Counted from the first letter of the stretch, positions 47,965 to 57,158 are shown. The stretch is DNA of 64,000 nucleotides from Thermus filiformis (GCF_000771745.2 NZ_JPSL02000035.1:1-64000), one strand, 5' to 3'. The notes: generated from the letters alone by a model not told the origin. Made by a program: numbers and translations.

Positions 47965-49155
47965 CTACAAGGGCCGCCCCTTCCAACGCTTTCCCGGGAG
48001 GAGGGCCCTCAGGTAGACGGGAAGGAGGAGGAGGGGGCTAAGGGGGGCGAGGAGGGCGGGCCAGAGGGGGGCCCGGAAGGCCCACTGGATGAAAAGCCTC
48101 TCCAGGATGCCCAAAAGCCCAAGCCCCACCTCGCCATAGGCCCAGGGCAGGGTGTAGAGGGCCAGGTGGTAGAAGGCGGAGCCCAGGAGGAGGGCCGGGT
48201 TTTTCAGGTGGATCTCCAGGAAGTTTTTGCCAAACCCCTCCACCGCCTCGAGGTAGGTCCGATACATCCGCACCCGGAAGGCCTCGCTTCCCAAAAGGAG
48301 CCGGTAGCGCCTGGCCCTTCGCGCCAGGGCCACGTCCTCCAGGACCTCGCCCCGCACCGCCTGGTGCCCCCCTTGGGCGAAGTAGGCCTCCCGGCGGAAG
48401 GCCAGGACCTGGCCGTTCGCCACCCGGAGGGCCTCGAGGAGGGGGTGGGGGAGGAAGGCGAAAAGCCCGTGCATCACGAAGGGGACGCTTCCCCCAAGGA
48501 GGAGGCCATTCGCTTCCTGCCGCGGCAGGGCCGAGACCAGGTCGTGCCTCCTTAGGGCCTCCAGGAGCCCCTCCAGGGCCCCCTCCTCCCAGAGGACGTC
48601 CGCGTCGGTGAAGACCAGGACCTCGCCTCGGGCCTCTTGGGCGAGCTGCCAGCAGGCCCAGTTCTTCCCCGTCCAGCCCGGGGGGAGGGGCCGCCCTGGC
48701 AGGAGGCGGAGGGTGGGGTGGGCCTTGGCCAGGCGGCGGACCACCTCGGCCGTCCCGTCCTCCGAGGCGTCGTCCAGGACCAGGACCTCCAGGGCCCCCT
48801 GCCGGAGGAGGCGGGGGAGGGTGGCCTCCAGGTTTTCCGCCTCGTTCCGGGCCGGGACCAGAAGGGAGGCGGTGGGCCTTATACCACCCCATCCTGGCTT
48901 GCGCCAAGCTGGGGGCCCCGGCAAGCCACCCCGGCTTGGCAAAAGCCAAGCCGGGGGCCCCGGTAAACCACCCCGTCCCAGCTTGCGCTGGGACGGGGGC
49001 CCCGGTAAAGCTTTTCCCGAGCCTTCTGACGGGACCGCGCATGCGGAGGAAGCTGCAGAAAAGGGTATTAGCCGTGGAAAGCGGAAGAGGTTGTAGAGGA
49101 GAGCCAGCCAGCGGAGGAGGAAAAAGAGGAAGACCCCTAGGAAGAAATCCTTCAT
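47965..49155 (-). CDS. Carotenoid glycosyltransferase (GT2) with a repeat-encoded insert
   Basis: A 396-residue membrane-bound GT2 enzyme, probably adding glucose to zeaxanthin (thermozeaxanthin synthesis). It has an N-terminal helix ([20 protein letters not shown]), the nucleotide region [30 protein letters not shown], the metal motif VFTDADVLW, and two or three C-terminal helices. Residues 30-92 are the in-frame translation of a palindromic element (repeated GGLPGPPAW). Without it the chain would read [17 protein letters not shown], an ordinary junction. The loop follows the first membrane helix, so the enzyme may still work. It is coupled to the acyltransferase gene by an ATGA overlap. Confidence 0.88.
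   Translation of the reverse strand: MKDFFLGVFLFFLLRWLALLYNLFRFPRLIPFSAASSACAVPSEGSGKALPGPPSQRKLGRGGLPGPPAWLLPSRGGLPGPPAWRKPGWGGIRPTASLLVPARNEAENLEATLPRLLRQGALEVLVLDDASEDGTAEVVRRLAKAHPTLRLLPGRPLPPGWTGKNWACWQLAQEARGEVLVFTDADVLWEEGALEGLLEALRRHDLVSALPRQEANGLLLGGSVPFVMHGLFAFLPHPLLEALRVANGQVLAFRREAYFAQGGHQAVRGEVLEDVALARRARRYRLLLGSEAFRVRMYRTYLEAVEGFGKNFLEIHLKNPALLLGSAFYHLALYTLPWAYGEVGLGLLGILERLFIQWAFRAPLWPALLAPLSPLLLLPVYLRALLPGKRWKGRPL
48882..49067 (+). repeat. Palindromic element copy 5, three modules plus tail, inside the glycosyltransferase gene
   Basis: The 186-bp element is flanked by TTA at 48879-48881 and 49068-49070. The module arms in order are ATCCTGGC/GCCAAGCT (a mismatched hybrid), GGCTTGGC/GCCAAGCC and GTCCCAGC/GCTGGGAC. 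The 59-bp tail contains CGCATGCG and ends AAGGGTA. Element plus duplication is 189 bp, 63 codons, so the host frame is kept. Confidence 0.92.
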
Positions 49156-49826
49156 CGCCCCTTCAGGACCTCCACCAGGGGGCGGACCCGCTCCTCCAGG
49201 CTCCGCCTTCCCTTGAGGACCTCCCGGAAGCCCTCCGGCACCTCCCGGGGGTGGGTCCGGGCCAGGAGGGCGTCTAGCTCTCCGAGAAGCCCCCCCAGGG
49301 CCCGGGCCAACTCCTCCAGGCCCGCCCCGGGCTTAAGGGGGTCTCCCGCCCAGAGGAAGGCCTCGGGGTGCTCAAACCCCCGCAGGACCACCCGCGCCGC
49401 CACGGGGAGGAGGGGGGCCTGGGCCCTTTGGGCGAGCCAGACCGCCCCCGGCCTCAGGGGGCCCAGGGGCCCCGGGTGGCGCAGGACCCCCTCGGGGAAG
49501 AGGGCCACCCACTCCCCCCGGCTAAGCCGCCTCAGGGCCTCCCGGACCCGGCCCGCCTCCAAAGCCCCCGCCAGGGCCAGCACGGGGAAGGCCCGGAGGT
49601 TCTCCTCCGCCACCAGAAGGCTCATCCGCCTCCCCATCCGCCGGGCAAGAAGCCAGACCAGGTGGCCGTCGTAGAAGCTGTGGTGGTTCAGGGCCAGGAC
49701 CAAAGGCCCAGGAGGCACCTCCCCCCGCAGGTACACCCCCCGGAGGCTTCCCTTGAGGCTCAGGAGGAGCATCCCCTCCACCCAAAGCCGGAGGAAGCGG
49801 CCCAGGGGACGGCTTGGCTCCATCAT
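49152..49826 (-). CDS. Acyltransferase of the PlsC family (carotenoid glycoside acylation)
   Basis: A 224-residue membrane-associated acyltransferase. The HX4D motif lies in NHHSFYDGH (about residues 47-55) and the substrate motif is FPEGVLRH. In the carotenoid operon, next to the glycosyltransferase, it probably attaches a fatty acid to the glucose of zeaxanthin glucoside, giving thermozeaxanthin; a phospholipid role cannot be excluded. ATG 49826 overlaps the cyclase stop and its own stop overlaps the glycosyltransferase start. Confidence 0.85.
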   Translation of the reverse strand: MMEPSRPLGRFLRLWVEGMLLLSLKGSLRGVYLRGEVPPGPLVLALNHHSFYDGHLVWLLARRMGRRMSLLVAEENLRAFPVLALAGALEAGRVREALRRLSRGEWVALFPEGVLRHPGPLGPLRPGAVWLAQRAQAPLLPVAARVVLRGFEHPEAFLWAGDPLKPGAGLEELARALGGLLGELDALLARTHPREVPEGFREVLKGRRSLEERVRPLVEVLKGR

Positions 49827-50521
49827 CGTAGCCTTCTTAAGGCCTCGGGGTGCCAGGCCAGGAGGAGGCCCTGGACCACGGCCAGGTTGGTGAAGAGGAA
49901 GAAGGTCATCTCCTCCAGGGGCAGGCCGAAGGCCTTGGGGCCCAGGGTGTAGGCCTCCGCGATCCACCAGATCCCCTCCCGGATGGCCCAGCTGTCCGCA
50001 AACCAGAGGTAGAGGGTGGGCAGGGCCACCCCCAGGAGGAGGGGCCGCCGCCAGGCCCAAAGGAGATCCCCCCCAAAGGCCCACTGGAGCACGAAGACCG
50101 GGGCGAAGTAGGCCAGGATGAGCCCCAGGTAAAGCGCCTTCCCCCCCAGGGCCAGGAGGAGGACCCCGAGGGCGGTCACCAAAAGCCACGCCCCGCCCCC
50201 GAGGACCCGGAAGACCCCAGGCCCCGGAGGCGGGGGGCTTCCCGCGAGGCGCAGGAGGAGGGCCCCGGTGAGGAGGGGCTGGAGGAGGAAGAAGAGGTAC
50301 TCCTCCAGGGGCACGTACCAGAGCCTAAGGAGGACCCGCCCCTCCGGATAGCCCCACACCCCCCGCCAGACCAGGTAGTTGTCCCAGGGGGTGGTGTAGA
50401 GGAGGGCGATGAGGGGCAGGAGGAGGTAGGCCCAGACCCGGGGGGGCCTAGGCCGGGACCAGAGGAGGAGGGCCAGGAGGGGAGGGAGGAGGAAGAGGAG
50501 GTGGAACTCCAGGTAGGTCAT
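49823..50521 (-). CDS. crtY: Lycopene beta-cyclase, fused CrtYc-CrtYd type
   Basis: A 232-residue integral membrane cyclase with about seven helices, making beta-carotene from lycopene. Two PLEE motifs (residues 71-74 and 201-204) mark the two halves, which are separate proteins in actinobacteria. It follows CYP175A1 by 49 bp. Confidence 0.92.
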   Translation of the reverse strand: MTYLEFHLLFLLPPLLALLLWSRPRPPRVWAYLLLPLIALLYTTPWDNYLVWRGVWGYPEGRVLLRLWYVPLEEYLFFLLQPLLTGALLLRLAGSPPPPGPGVFRVLGGGAWLLVTALGVLLLALGGKALYLGLILAYFAPVFVLQWAFGGDLLWAWRRPLLLGVALPTLYLWFADSWAIREGIWWIAEAYTLGPKAFGLPLEEMTFFLFTNLAVVQGLLLAWHPEALRRLR

Positions 50522-50570
50522 GCGGGGCGCTCCTTTCCGTGGGTGGGGAGGGCTCCGGTGGGCACGGGCC

Positions 50571-51722
50571 TCATGCGGATTCCAGGATAGCCCAAAGCCC
50601 TCCCTTGGGCCTTAGGGTGACCCCGGCGTGGACCGGGGGCGGAGGGAGGGGAGAGAGGCGGAAGCGGCGGAAGAAGGCCATGAGGGCCACGGGGCCCTCG
50701 AGGAGGGCGAAGTCCCGCCCCAGGCAGAGCCTTTGCCCCAGCCCGAAGGGGAAGTACCGGCCACAGGGGAGGGGGCTTTCCTCCAGGAAGCGCTCGGGAA
50801 GGAAGCGCTCCCCTTCCGGGAAGTAGAGCCGGTGGGTCACGTAGGGGGATAAGACGGCGGTGGCCCCGGGGGGCATCCCCTCCAGGGGTAGGGTGGCCTT
50901 GCGGGTGAGGATCCAGGCGGGGGGGTAGAGCCTCAGGGCCTCCTGGAAGGCGGAGAGGGCGAAGGCGAAGTCCTCGGCCGCCCGGGCCTGCCAGGAGGCC
51001 TCCTGCGAGAGGAGGTAGAGGGCCCAGGTGAGGGCGCTCCCCGTGGTCTCGTGCCCGGCCACCAGCAGGGTTTTGGCCTCGGCCAGGGCCCGCTCCTCGG
51101 GCAGAGTGGAAAGGGGCGGAAGCTTCAAAAGCCCCCTCGCCTCCCGTTCCAGGGCCTCTCGCCTCCGGTGGAAGCCCCACTCGGCCCGGAGGTCCAGGCG
51201 GGCCAGGGGGTTTTGCATCCGGGCGATGATGCGTTCCAAAGCCGCAAGGGCGTGGTCCGCCAGGGCCTCGGGGAGAGGCTTTCCCCAGAGGGCCCGGCCC
51301 AGGAAGCGGAGGGAGAGGGCGAGCATCTCCCGGTCCAGGTCCCGCCTTTCCCCGGGCCGCCAGGCGGCGAAGAAGGCCTCGGCCTCCTCTTGGAAGGCCT
51401 CCCGGTAAGCCGCTACGCTCCGGGGGAGGAAGGGGTCCTTGAGGGCTTTGCGCGCCTCCTTCCAGGAGGGGCCCCAGTCGGTGAGGAGGCCCCGCCCCGT
51501 GAGGCGGGAAAGCTCATGGTACTGGAAGGTGGCCTTGCTCTCCAGGCCCAGGAGTACCCGCTCCACCCCTTCGGGGTCAAAGAAGAAGTGGAAGGAAAGC
51601 CCCCCTAAGCTGAGCCGGAGCCGGGGGTGGGCCCGGCCCCAGGCCAGTAGGGCCTCCAGGGGTTCGTCCCGCAGGCGGCGGAGCTCGGGGAGGGCCTTCT
51701 TTAGGTCTAAGGTGGCGGTCAT
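50571..51722 (-). CDS. CYP175A1: Cytochrome P450 CYP175A1 (beta-carotene hydroxylase)
   Basis: A soluble thermostable P450 of 383 residues that hydroxylates beta-carotene at C3 and C3' to zeaxanthin. The oxygen-activation helix is LLVAGHETTGSALTW, the ExxR pair EALR in AFQEALRLYPPAW, and the heme-binding loop FPFGLGQRLCLGR with C333. It is close to the 389-residue T. thermophilus enzyme. Its ATG overlaps the photolyase stop. Ferredoxin and reductase partners are not in the window. Confidence 0.95.
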   Translation of the reverse strand: MTATLDLKKALPELRRLRDEPLEALLAWGRAHPRLRLSLGGLSFHFFFDPEGVERVLLGLESKATFQYHELSRLTGRGLLTDWGPSWKEARKALKDPFLPRSVAAYREAFQEEAEAFFAAWRPGERRDLDREMLALSLRFLGRALWGKPLPEALADHALAALERIIARMQNPLARLDLRAEWGFHRRREALEREARGLLKLPPLSTLPEERALAEAKTLLVAGHETTGSALTWALYLLSQEASWQARAAEDFAFALSAFQEALRLYPPAWILTRKATLPLEGMPPGATAVLSPYVTHRLYFPEGERFLPERFLEESPLPCGRYFPFGLGQRLCLGRDFALLEGPVALMAFFRRFRLSPLPPPPVHAGVTLRPKGGLWAILESA

Positions 51723-52975
51723 GGCTTCACTCTACTTTCAGCCAGGGCCAGGTAGCGCCGCCGGGCGGCCTCGAGGTCCACCACAGGGTTTTGGGGCTCG
51801 TAGGAGGAATACTCGGGGGCCCAGCGCTTAAGCCAGGCCCCCTTGGGGTCGTGCTTCCCCTGAAGAACCAGGTTGAAGACCCGGAAGTAGGGGGCGGCGT
51901 CCACCCCCAGCCCCCCCGCCCACTGCCAGCCCTGGAGGTTCTGGGCCGTGTCCCCGTCCAGGAGGAGGTCCTTGAAGGCGGCCTCCGCCCGCCTCCAGGG
52001 AAGGAGGAGGTACTTCACCGCGAACTGGGCCGCGCACATCCGGGCCCGGTTGGAGAGGAAGCCCGTGGCGTGGAGCTCCCGCATGGCCGCGTCCACCAGG
52101 GGCACCCCGGTCCTCCCCCGGTACCAGGCCTGGAAGAGGTCCTCGTCCTCGGTCCAGGGGAAGTCCCGGAACCGGGGGTCCAGGGGGGCTTCCCGCATCC
52201 CGGGGAAGTGGTAGAGGAGGTGGTAGCTGAAGTCGCGCCAGAGGAGCTCCGAGACCCACTTCCGCGCCCCCTCGCCCCCCCGCCGGAACGCCTCCCAGGC
52301 GGCCTTCCTGGGGGAGAGGACCCCCAGGGTGAAGTAGGGGGAGAGCCTCGAGCCCCCGCTCCCGTCCAGAAGGTCCCGGGCCTCCGCGTAGCGGGCAAGC
52401 CCTTCCTCCAGGAAGCCTTCCAGCCTCCTCAGGGCCGCCTCCTCCCCGGGCTCGGGCAGGGGGGCGTCCGGGGCCTCCCGGGGGATTTCCCCCTCCTCCG
52501 GGGCCGGGGGCAGGGTGGCTGGGGCCTCCTGGGGTGGATCCACGCCCCGGAACTGGCGGGCGAAGGGGGTGTAGACCCGGTAGGCCCGGGGGAGGTCCGG
52601 GGGGAGGAGGTGGGGGGCGGGGAGGAGGTGGAGGGGGACGCCCAGGGCCTCCCGCACCCGCTCGTCCCGGTGGCGGCCATAAGGGGTGTAGCTCTTTAGG
52701 GCGTAGACGGCCCTCGCCCTTAGGGCCTGGGCCGCCTCGGGCACCTTCTCCCAGGGAAGCCCCTCCAGGACCCAAAGCGCCCCGCCCCGCCTCCGGTAGG
52801 CCTCCCGGAGGGCGCGGACGTTTTCCAGGAACCAGGCGCGCCGGCGGGGGGAGGCCTTGAGGAGGTTGTTGGGGTCCAGGACGACTAGGCCCACCACCGG
52901 CCCCCGCTTAAGGGCCTCGAGGAGGGCCGGGTGGTCGTGCAGGCGGAGGTCCGCCCGGTGCCAGACCAGGTACAC
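51719..52975 (-). CDS. phr: Deoxyribodipyrimidine photolyase (CPD)
   Basis: A light-driven DNA repair flavoprotein of 418 residues. It has an N-terminal antenna-binding domain (about 1-130: MYLVWHRADLRLHDHPALLE) and a C-terminal FAD/DNA domain with SRLSPYFTLGVLSPRKAAWE and TGVPLVDAAMRELHATGFLSNRARM. T. thermophilus photolyase is about 420 residues. It starts 1 bp after the crtB stop and overlaps CYP175A1, so repair and pigment synthesis share one message. Confidence 0.95.
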   Translation of the reverse strand: MYLVWHRADLRLHDHPALLEALKRGPVVGLVVLDPNNLLKASPRRRAWFLENVRALREAYRRRGGALWVLEGLPWEKVPEAAQALRARAVYALKSYTPYGRHRDERVREALGVPLHLLPAPHLLPPDLPRAYRVYTPFARQFRGVDPPQEAPATLPPAPEEGEIPREAPDAPLPEPGEEAALRRLEGFLEEGLARYAEARDLLDGSGGSRLSPYFTLGVLSPRKAAWEAFRRGGEGARKWVSELLWRDFSYHLLYHFPGMREAPLDPRFRDFPWTEDEDLFQAWYRGRTGVPLVDAAMRELHATGFLSNRARMCAAQFAVKYLLLPWRRAEAAFKDLLLDGDTAQNLQGWQWAGGLGVDAAPYFRVFNLVLQGKHDPKGAWLKRWAPEYSSYEPQNPVVDLEAARRRYLALAESRVKP

Positions 52976-52976
52976 C

Positions 52977-53807
52977 CTACCCCCTCCAGCCCAGGAGGAA
53001 GGCCCGGGGAAGGAGCTTAAGCCGCTCCCAGGGCTTCAGGTGGGCCCGCCTCCCCAGGTTGTCGTACCCGGAAAGCCGGAGTTTGTCCAGGATGCCCTGG
53101 TACTGGAGGGCGGCCAGGGCGATCGCCCCCCGGCCCACCCGAAGCCCCTTAAGCCCCGAAAGCCCCTCCCGGTAGAGGCTTCGGGCCAGGGCCTCGAGGT
53201 GGGCCATGAGGGCCCGGTACTCCGGGCCGACCTGGCCCCGTAGGAGGTCCTCCTCCCGCACCCCGTACCGCCAAAGGAGGTCCAAGGGCAGGTAGAGCCG
53301 GCCCCGCGCCAGGTCCTCCCCCACGTCCCGGAGGATGTTGGTGAGCTGCATGGCCTGCCCTAGGCGCACCGCCTGCTTTTCCACCTCCTGGGTCCCCCCG
53401 GCGATGGGGAGGATCATCCGCCCCACCGTCCCCGCCACCCGGTAGCAGTAGAGGAGGAGCTCCTCCTCCTTCCGGAAGCGCACGGGGCCCAGGTCGGTGA
53501 GGAAGCCCTCCCGCATGTCCCGGAAGGCCTCGAGGGGGATGGGCCAGCGCTCCAGGGCCCAGGCCAGGCCCTTCTCCCACTCCGCCCGGGGCCTCCCCCC
53601 GTAGGCCCGCTCCACCCCCCTCCACCAGGCCTCCAGGGCCTCCCGCCCCCCGGCCTCCCCGTCCACCGCCTCGTCCCCCACCCGGCAGGCGGCGTAGACC
53701 GCCCAGGCCCCCTTGCGGGCCTCCTTGGGGAAGAGGAGGCTTCCCAGATAGAAGGTGGCGGAATACCGCCGCACCAGACCGGCCAAGGCGTTCCAATCGG
53801 GTTCCAT
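52977..53807 (-). CDS. crtB: Phytoene synthase
   Basis: A 276-residue enzyme that condenses two geranylgeranyl diphosphates to phytoene, the committed carotenoid step. The two aspartate-rich sites are GDEAVDGEAG and NILRDVGEDLARGRLYLP. ATG 53807 (MEPDWNALAGLVRRYSATFY) has GAGGGG just upstream; ATG 53825 is possible. It is the first gene of the eight-gene operon down to idi, transcribed away from litR. Confidence 0.95.
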   Translation of the reverse strand: MEPDWNALAGLVRRYSATFYLGSLLFPKEARKGAWAVYAACRVGDEAVDGEAGGREALEAWWRGVERAYGGRPRAEWEKGLAWALERWPIPLEAFRDMREGFLTDLGPVRFRKEEELLLYCYRVAGTVGRMILPIAGGTQEVEKQAVRLGQAMQLTNILRDVGEDLARGRLYLPLDLLWRYGVREEDLLRGQVGPEYRALMAHLEALARSLYREGLSGLKGLRVGRGAIALAALQYQGILDKLRLSGYDNLGRRAHLKPWERLKLLPRAFLLGWRG

Positions 53808-53823
53808 ATGCCCCTCACTTTCC

Positions 53824-53829
53824 ATTCTA
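53824..53829 (-). promoter_or_regulatory. -10 box of the crtB operon
   Basis: TAGAAT on the minus strand, 16 nt before the crtB ATG. No good -35 stands 17 bp upstream, which fits an activator-dependent promoter. TACAA half-sites at 53855-53875 (TTACAAA, TGTACAAG) are candidate LdrP contacts. Confidence 0.5.
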
Positions 53830-53879
53830 ACCCGGGAAAGGACGTTTGCCCCGGTTACAAAGGCTAGCTGTACAAGAGC

Positions 53880-53908
53880 TTGACAAAACCTGGACAATCC
53901 GCTACCCT
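53880..53908 (+). promoter_or_regulatory. Promoter of litR
   Basis: -35 TTGACA (53880-53885), 17-bp spacer, -10 TACCCT (53903-53908), 6 nt before the GTG at 53915. It implies a leaderless message and fixes the start codon. Confidence 0.8.
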
Positions 53909-53914
53909 AAGGGC

Positions 53915-54751
53915 GTGGCCCAGGACGGGTACACCATCGCCGAGGTGGAGGCCATGACCGGCCTCTCCGCCGAGGTCCTCCGCCAGTGGGAGCGCCGCTA
54001 CGGCTTTCCCCGGCCCCGGCGCACCCCGGGGGGGCACCGGGTCTACTCCCGGGAGGACATCGAGGCCCTGCGGGCCATCCGCCGCCAGCTGGAGGAGGGG
54101 GCCACCCCCAGCCTCGCCATCCGCCGCCACCTGGCCCAGAAGGCCTCCCCGGAGGACCTCGCCCCCACCCTCCGGCAGGCCCTTTTGGAGGGGGACCTTC
54201 CCCAGGCCGAGGCCCTCTTCCGCCGGGGGGTGCGGCTTCTGGGCCCCGAGGGGGCGGTGCGGGAGCTCCTCCTGCCGGTCCTCAGAGAGGTGGGGGAGGC
54301 CTGGCACCAGGGGGAGGTGAGCGTGGCCCAGGAGCACCTGGCCTCCACCTTCCTGCGGGCGCGCCTCCAGGAGCTTCTGGACCTCACGGGCCACCCCTAT
54401 GGCCCCCCCATCCTGGTCACCACCCCGCCGGGGGAGCGGCACGAGCTCGGGGCGATGATGGCCGCCCATGCCCTCCGCCTCAGGGGGCTTCCCGCCCTCT
54501 ACCTGGGCCCCGACACCCCCCTGGCCGACCTGAAGGACCTGGCGGCCCGCCTGGGGGCGCGGGGGGTGGTCCTCTCCGCCCTCCTTCCCGACCCCTTAAG
54601 GGCCCTGCCCGACGGGGCGCTGAAGGGCCTCGCCCCCCGGGTGGTCCTGGGGGGGGCGGGGGCGGACCCCCAGGAGGCCCGGCGCCTGGGGGCGGTTTAT
54701 CTGAAGGATTTTTCAGAGCTCGCCGAGCTCTGGGAAAGGGAGGAAGTATGA
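53915..54751 (+). CDS. litR: B12-dependent light-sensing repressor LitR (CarH type)
   Basis: A 278-residue MerR-type DNA-binding protein with an adenosylcobalamin light sensor. The HTH domain is about 5-75 ([20 protein letters not shown]). The helical cap has the Wx9EH motif (W130, E140, H141) and H131; the cobalamin-binding domain has H176 in ERHELG. These match W131, H132, E141, H142 and H177 of T. thermophilus CarH/LitR. In the dark the tetramer represses the litR-crtB promoters; light breaks it up. Start GTG 53915 is set by the promoter. It overlaps ldrP (ATGA). Confidence 0.95.
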   Translation: MAQDGYTIAEVEAMTGLSAEVLRQWERRYGFPRPRRTPGGHRVYSREDIEALRAIRRQLEEGATPSLAIRRHLAQKASPEDLAPTLRQALLEGDLPQAEALFRRGVRLLGPEGAVRELLLPVLREVGEAWHQGEVSVAQEHLASTFLRARLQELLDLTGHPYGPPILVTTPPGERHELGAMMAAHALRLRGLPALYLGPDTPLADLKDLAARLGARGVVLSALLPDPLRALPDGALKGLAPRVVLGGAGADPQEARRLGAVYLKDFSELAELWEREEV

Positions 54752-55335
54752 GGAAGTACGCGCGCAAGGAGGTCATCTACCTGGCGGGGGACCGGGGGGA
54801 GACCCTGTACCGCCTCGAGTCGGGGCTGGTGCGGATCGTGGAGCTCCTGCCCGACGGCCGCACCCTCACCCTGCGCCACGTTCTGCCCGGGGACTACTTC
54901 GGGGAGGAGGCCTTGGAGGGGAAGCCCTACCGCTACGCCGCCGAGGCCTTGGCCGACTCGGTGGTGGAGGGGCTGGACCCTAGGAGCATGCCCCACGAGG
55001 CCCTGCACCAGGTGGCCCGCAACCTGGCCCGCCAGATGCGCCGGGTCCAGGCCTACGAGGCCCACCTGCAGGCGGGGGAGCTTCGGGCCCGCATCGCCCG
55101 CTACCTCCTCTTCCTGGCCGACACCTGGGCCTCGGGCCGGGACGAGCGGGGCCTGTACGTGATTGTCTCCCACGAGGAGATCGCCGACGCCACCGCCTCC
55201 ACCCGGGAGTCCGTGTCCAAGATCCTCTCCGACCTGAGGCGGGAGGGCCTGATCCTCACCGCCTACCGCCGGGTCTACCTCCTGGACCTGAGGGCCTTGG
55301 AGGAGGAGGCCCAGGGCGTTTTGGAGGCGGCCTGA
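54748..55335 (+). CDS. ldrP: CRP/FNR-family activator LdrP
   Basis: A 195-residue activator, the same length as LdrP of T. thermophilus. It has the cupin-like N-domain (about 1-100, [20 protein letters not shown]) and a C-terminal HTH (about 140-175, [20 protein letters not shown]). The cAMP-contacting RxS pattern of E. coli CRP is missing, in line with cAMP-independent action. It activates crtB and other light-induced genes once LitR is off. Its TGA forms the left edge of a palindromic element. Confidence 0.94.
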   Translation: MRKYARKEVIYLAGDRGETLYRLESGLVRIVELLPDGRTLTLRHVLPGDYFGEEALEGKPYRYAAEALADSVVEGLDPRSMPHEALHQVARNLARQMRRVQAYEAHLQAGELRARIARYLLFLADTWASGRDERGLYVIVSHEEIADATASTRESVSKILSDLRREGLILTAYRRVYLLDLRALEEEAQGVLEAA

Positions 55336-55416
55336 TACCACCCCAGCTTGGCGCAAGCCAAGCTAGGGTGGTGTTACCGGGGCCCCCGTCCCAGCGCAAG
55401 CTGGGACGGGGTGGTA
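55336..55416. repeat. Palindromic element copy 6, short symmetrical form, at the ldrP stop
   Basis: The 81-bp element is flanked by TGA (55333-55335 and 55417-55419), with perfect termini TACCACCCC and GGGGTGGTA. Two hairpins face each other: AGCTTGGC/GCCAAGCT and GTCCCAGC/GCTGGGAC. There is no tail. Element plus duplication is 84 bp (28 codons). Confidence 0.88.
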
Positions 55417-55429
55417 TGAGGAGGCTTTC

Positions 55430-56290
55430 GTGCGGGTCTTGGTTGTGGGCGGAACCGGTTTCGTGGGGCGGCACCTGGTGGCCCGCCTCCTGGAAGGGGG
55501 GCACACCCCCTTGGTCCTCTCCCGCAAGGCGGGGGAGCTGCCCAAGGGGGCGGTCCACCTCCCGGGGGACATCACCCGGGAGGTGCCGGAGCTGAAGGGG
55601 GTGGAGGCTGCCATCTACCTGGCGGGGATCATCCGGGAGCGGGGGCAGACCTTCCGGGCGGTGCACGTGGAGGGGGTGCGGAACCTCCTCGAGGGGATGC
55701 GGAGGGCGGGGGTGGGCCGCCTCCTCCACATGTCCGCCCTGGGGGCCAGGCGGGGGACGGGGAGCCGCTACTTTGAGACCAAGGCCCAAGGGGAGGAGCT
55801 GGTCCAGGGAAGCGGCCTGGACTGGACCATCTTCCGCCCCAGCCTCATCTTCGGCCCGGGGGACGAGTTCTTCGGCAAGATCCTGAAGGGTTTGGTCCTC
55901 GCCCCCCTCCCCTTCGTCCCCCTGATCGGGGACGGCGGCTTTCCCTTCCGGCCCGTCTACGTGGGGGACGTGGCCCAGGCCTTCGCGGGGGCCCTGGAAA
56001 GGGGCCTTTTGGGCCGCTTTGACCTGGTGGGGCCCAAGGAGTACACCTTCCGCGAGCTCCTCCTCCTCACCATGGAGGTCCTGGGCCGGAGGAAGCCTTT
56101 TCTCCCCATCCCCCTCGCCCTCATGGACCTCCTCGTCCCCCTCCTCTCCCCCCTGCCCTTCGCCCCCATCACCCGGGACCAGTACCTGATGCTCAAGGAG
56201 GGGAACACCGCCCCCTTCCCCGAGGCCCTAAGGCCCCTCCTCCCCGAGCCCAGGTCCTTGGAGGAGGTCCTACCCACCTACCTGCGCTGA
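55430..56290 (+). CDS. NAD(P)-binding SDR protein (NDUFA9-like)
   Basis: A 286-residue atypical short-chain dehydrogenase. It has the glycine motif [17 protein letters not shown] at the N-terminus and [14 protein letters not shown] in the middle. The catalytic YxxxK is represented by YFETKAQGE. Related to the NDUFA9/quinone-binding group; substrate unknown. Start GTG 55430 follows GAGGAGG. It lies 94 bp after ldrP, separated by the element, and could be read from the litR promoter. The last 21 bp overlap uvsE. Confidence 0.85.
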   Translation: MRVLVVGGTGFVGRHLVARLLEGGHTPLVLSRKAGELPKGAVHLPGDITREVPELKGVEAAIYLAGIIRERGQTFRAVHVEGVRNLLEGMRRAGVGRLLHMSALGARRGTGSRYFETKAQGEELVQGSGLDWTIFRPSLIFGPGDEFFGKILKGLVLAPLPFVPLIGDGGFPFRPVYVGDVAQAFAGALERGLLGRFDLVGPKEYTFRELLLLTMEVLGRRKPFLPIPLALMDLLVPLLSPLPFAPITRDQYLMLKEGNTAPFPEALRPLLPEPRSLEEVLPTYLR

Positions 56291-57154
56291 ACCTGCGCCG
56301 ATCTGGGCCAAAAGGGGCAGGGCCGCAAGCTCCTTGCCCTTGGCCTCCACCATCACGTCCGCCGGGCCGGGGAGGGCCAGGAGAAGCCGTTCCCAATCGG
56401 CCTGCGCCACGCCGAAGGCGTGGGCCCCCGGGCGCTTGGCGGGGTCTTGGCTTGCCAGGTGGACCTTGGGCCGGCCCCTCCAGGTGGCGAAGGAAAGCCG
56501 CAGGGCCTCCTCCAGGGAAAGCCTTCCCGGGTTCAGGGCGTGGTGGAGGGTGTCCACCACCACCGGCACCCCCAGGCACTCCGCCACCTCCAAAACCGCC
56601 TCCAATGTCCAAAGCCTTTCGTCCGGCTCCAGGGCCAGGCGGCCTAGGATTTCCCTCTCCCCCCGGAGGGCCTCCACGAAGCGGGCCGCCGCTCTCTTCC
56701 GGTCGCCGTAGACCCCTCCCAGGTGGAGGACCACCACCCCGTCCTCTGCCCCCAAGAGCTCCAGGAGCCGGGCGGAGTAGCGAAGCTCCTCAAGGGAGCG
56801 GGCCACCACCTCCCGGCTTGGGCTTCCCGGGTTGACGTACTGCCCGGGGTGCATGGAAAGGCGCTGCCCAAAGGCGCGGGCCAGGGCCCCAAGCCGGGCC
56901 AGGGCCTCCCCGTGTATCTTTTCCCAGTCGTAGGGGAAGGCGGGGTGGGAGGCGAAGGGGATGAGGTGCTGTCCGATGCGGAAGAGGCGGAAGCCCTTTT
57001 CGGCGTTCCAGCGGAGGATGCGCTCAAGGTCCTTTAGGTTCGCCTCCACCTTGGCGAGGACCCTTTCCGGCACCAGGCGGTCCAGGCGGAGGGTGCGGTT
57101 GGTGGTGGCCCCCAGGGTCCGGTTCTCGCAGGGGTAGCCTAGGCGTAGGAGCAT
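56270..57154 (-). CDS. uvsE: UV damage endonuclease UvsE
   Basis: A 294-residue metal-dependent TIM-barrel endonuclease that nicks DNA 5' of UV photoproducts. Conserved N-terminus [13 protein letters not shown]; metal-ligand segments around [45 protein letters not shown] and KVHLASQDP. It is the last gene of a five-gene minus-strand unit (60450 to 56270) and is separated from yceI only by a palindromic element. It complements photolyase and is probably light-induced. Confidence 0.92.
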   Translation of the reverse strand: MLLRLGYPCENRTLGATTNRTLRLDRLVPERVLAKVEANLKDLERILRWNAEKGFRLFRIGQHLIPFASHPAFPYDWEKIHGEALARLGALARAFGQRLSMHPGQYVNPGSPSREVVARSLEELRYSARLLELLGAEDGVVVLHLGGVYGDRKRAAARFVEALRGEREILGRLALEPDERLWTLEAVLEVAECLGVPVVVDTLHHALNPGRLSLEEALRLSFATWRGRPKVHLASQDPAKRPGAHAFGVAQADWERLLLALPGPADVMVEAKGKELAALPLLAQIGAGSAQVGG

Positions 57155-57158
57155 CTTA

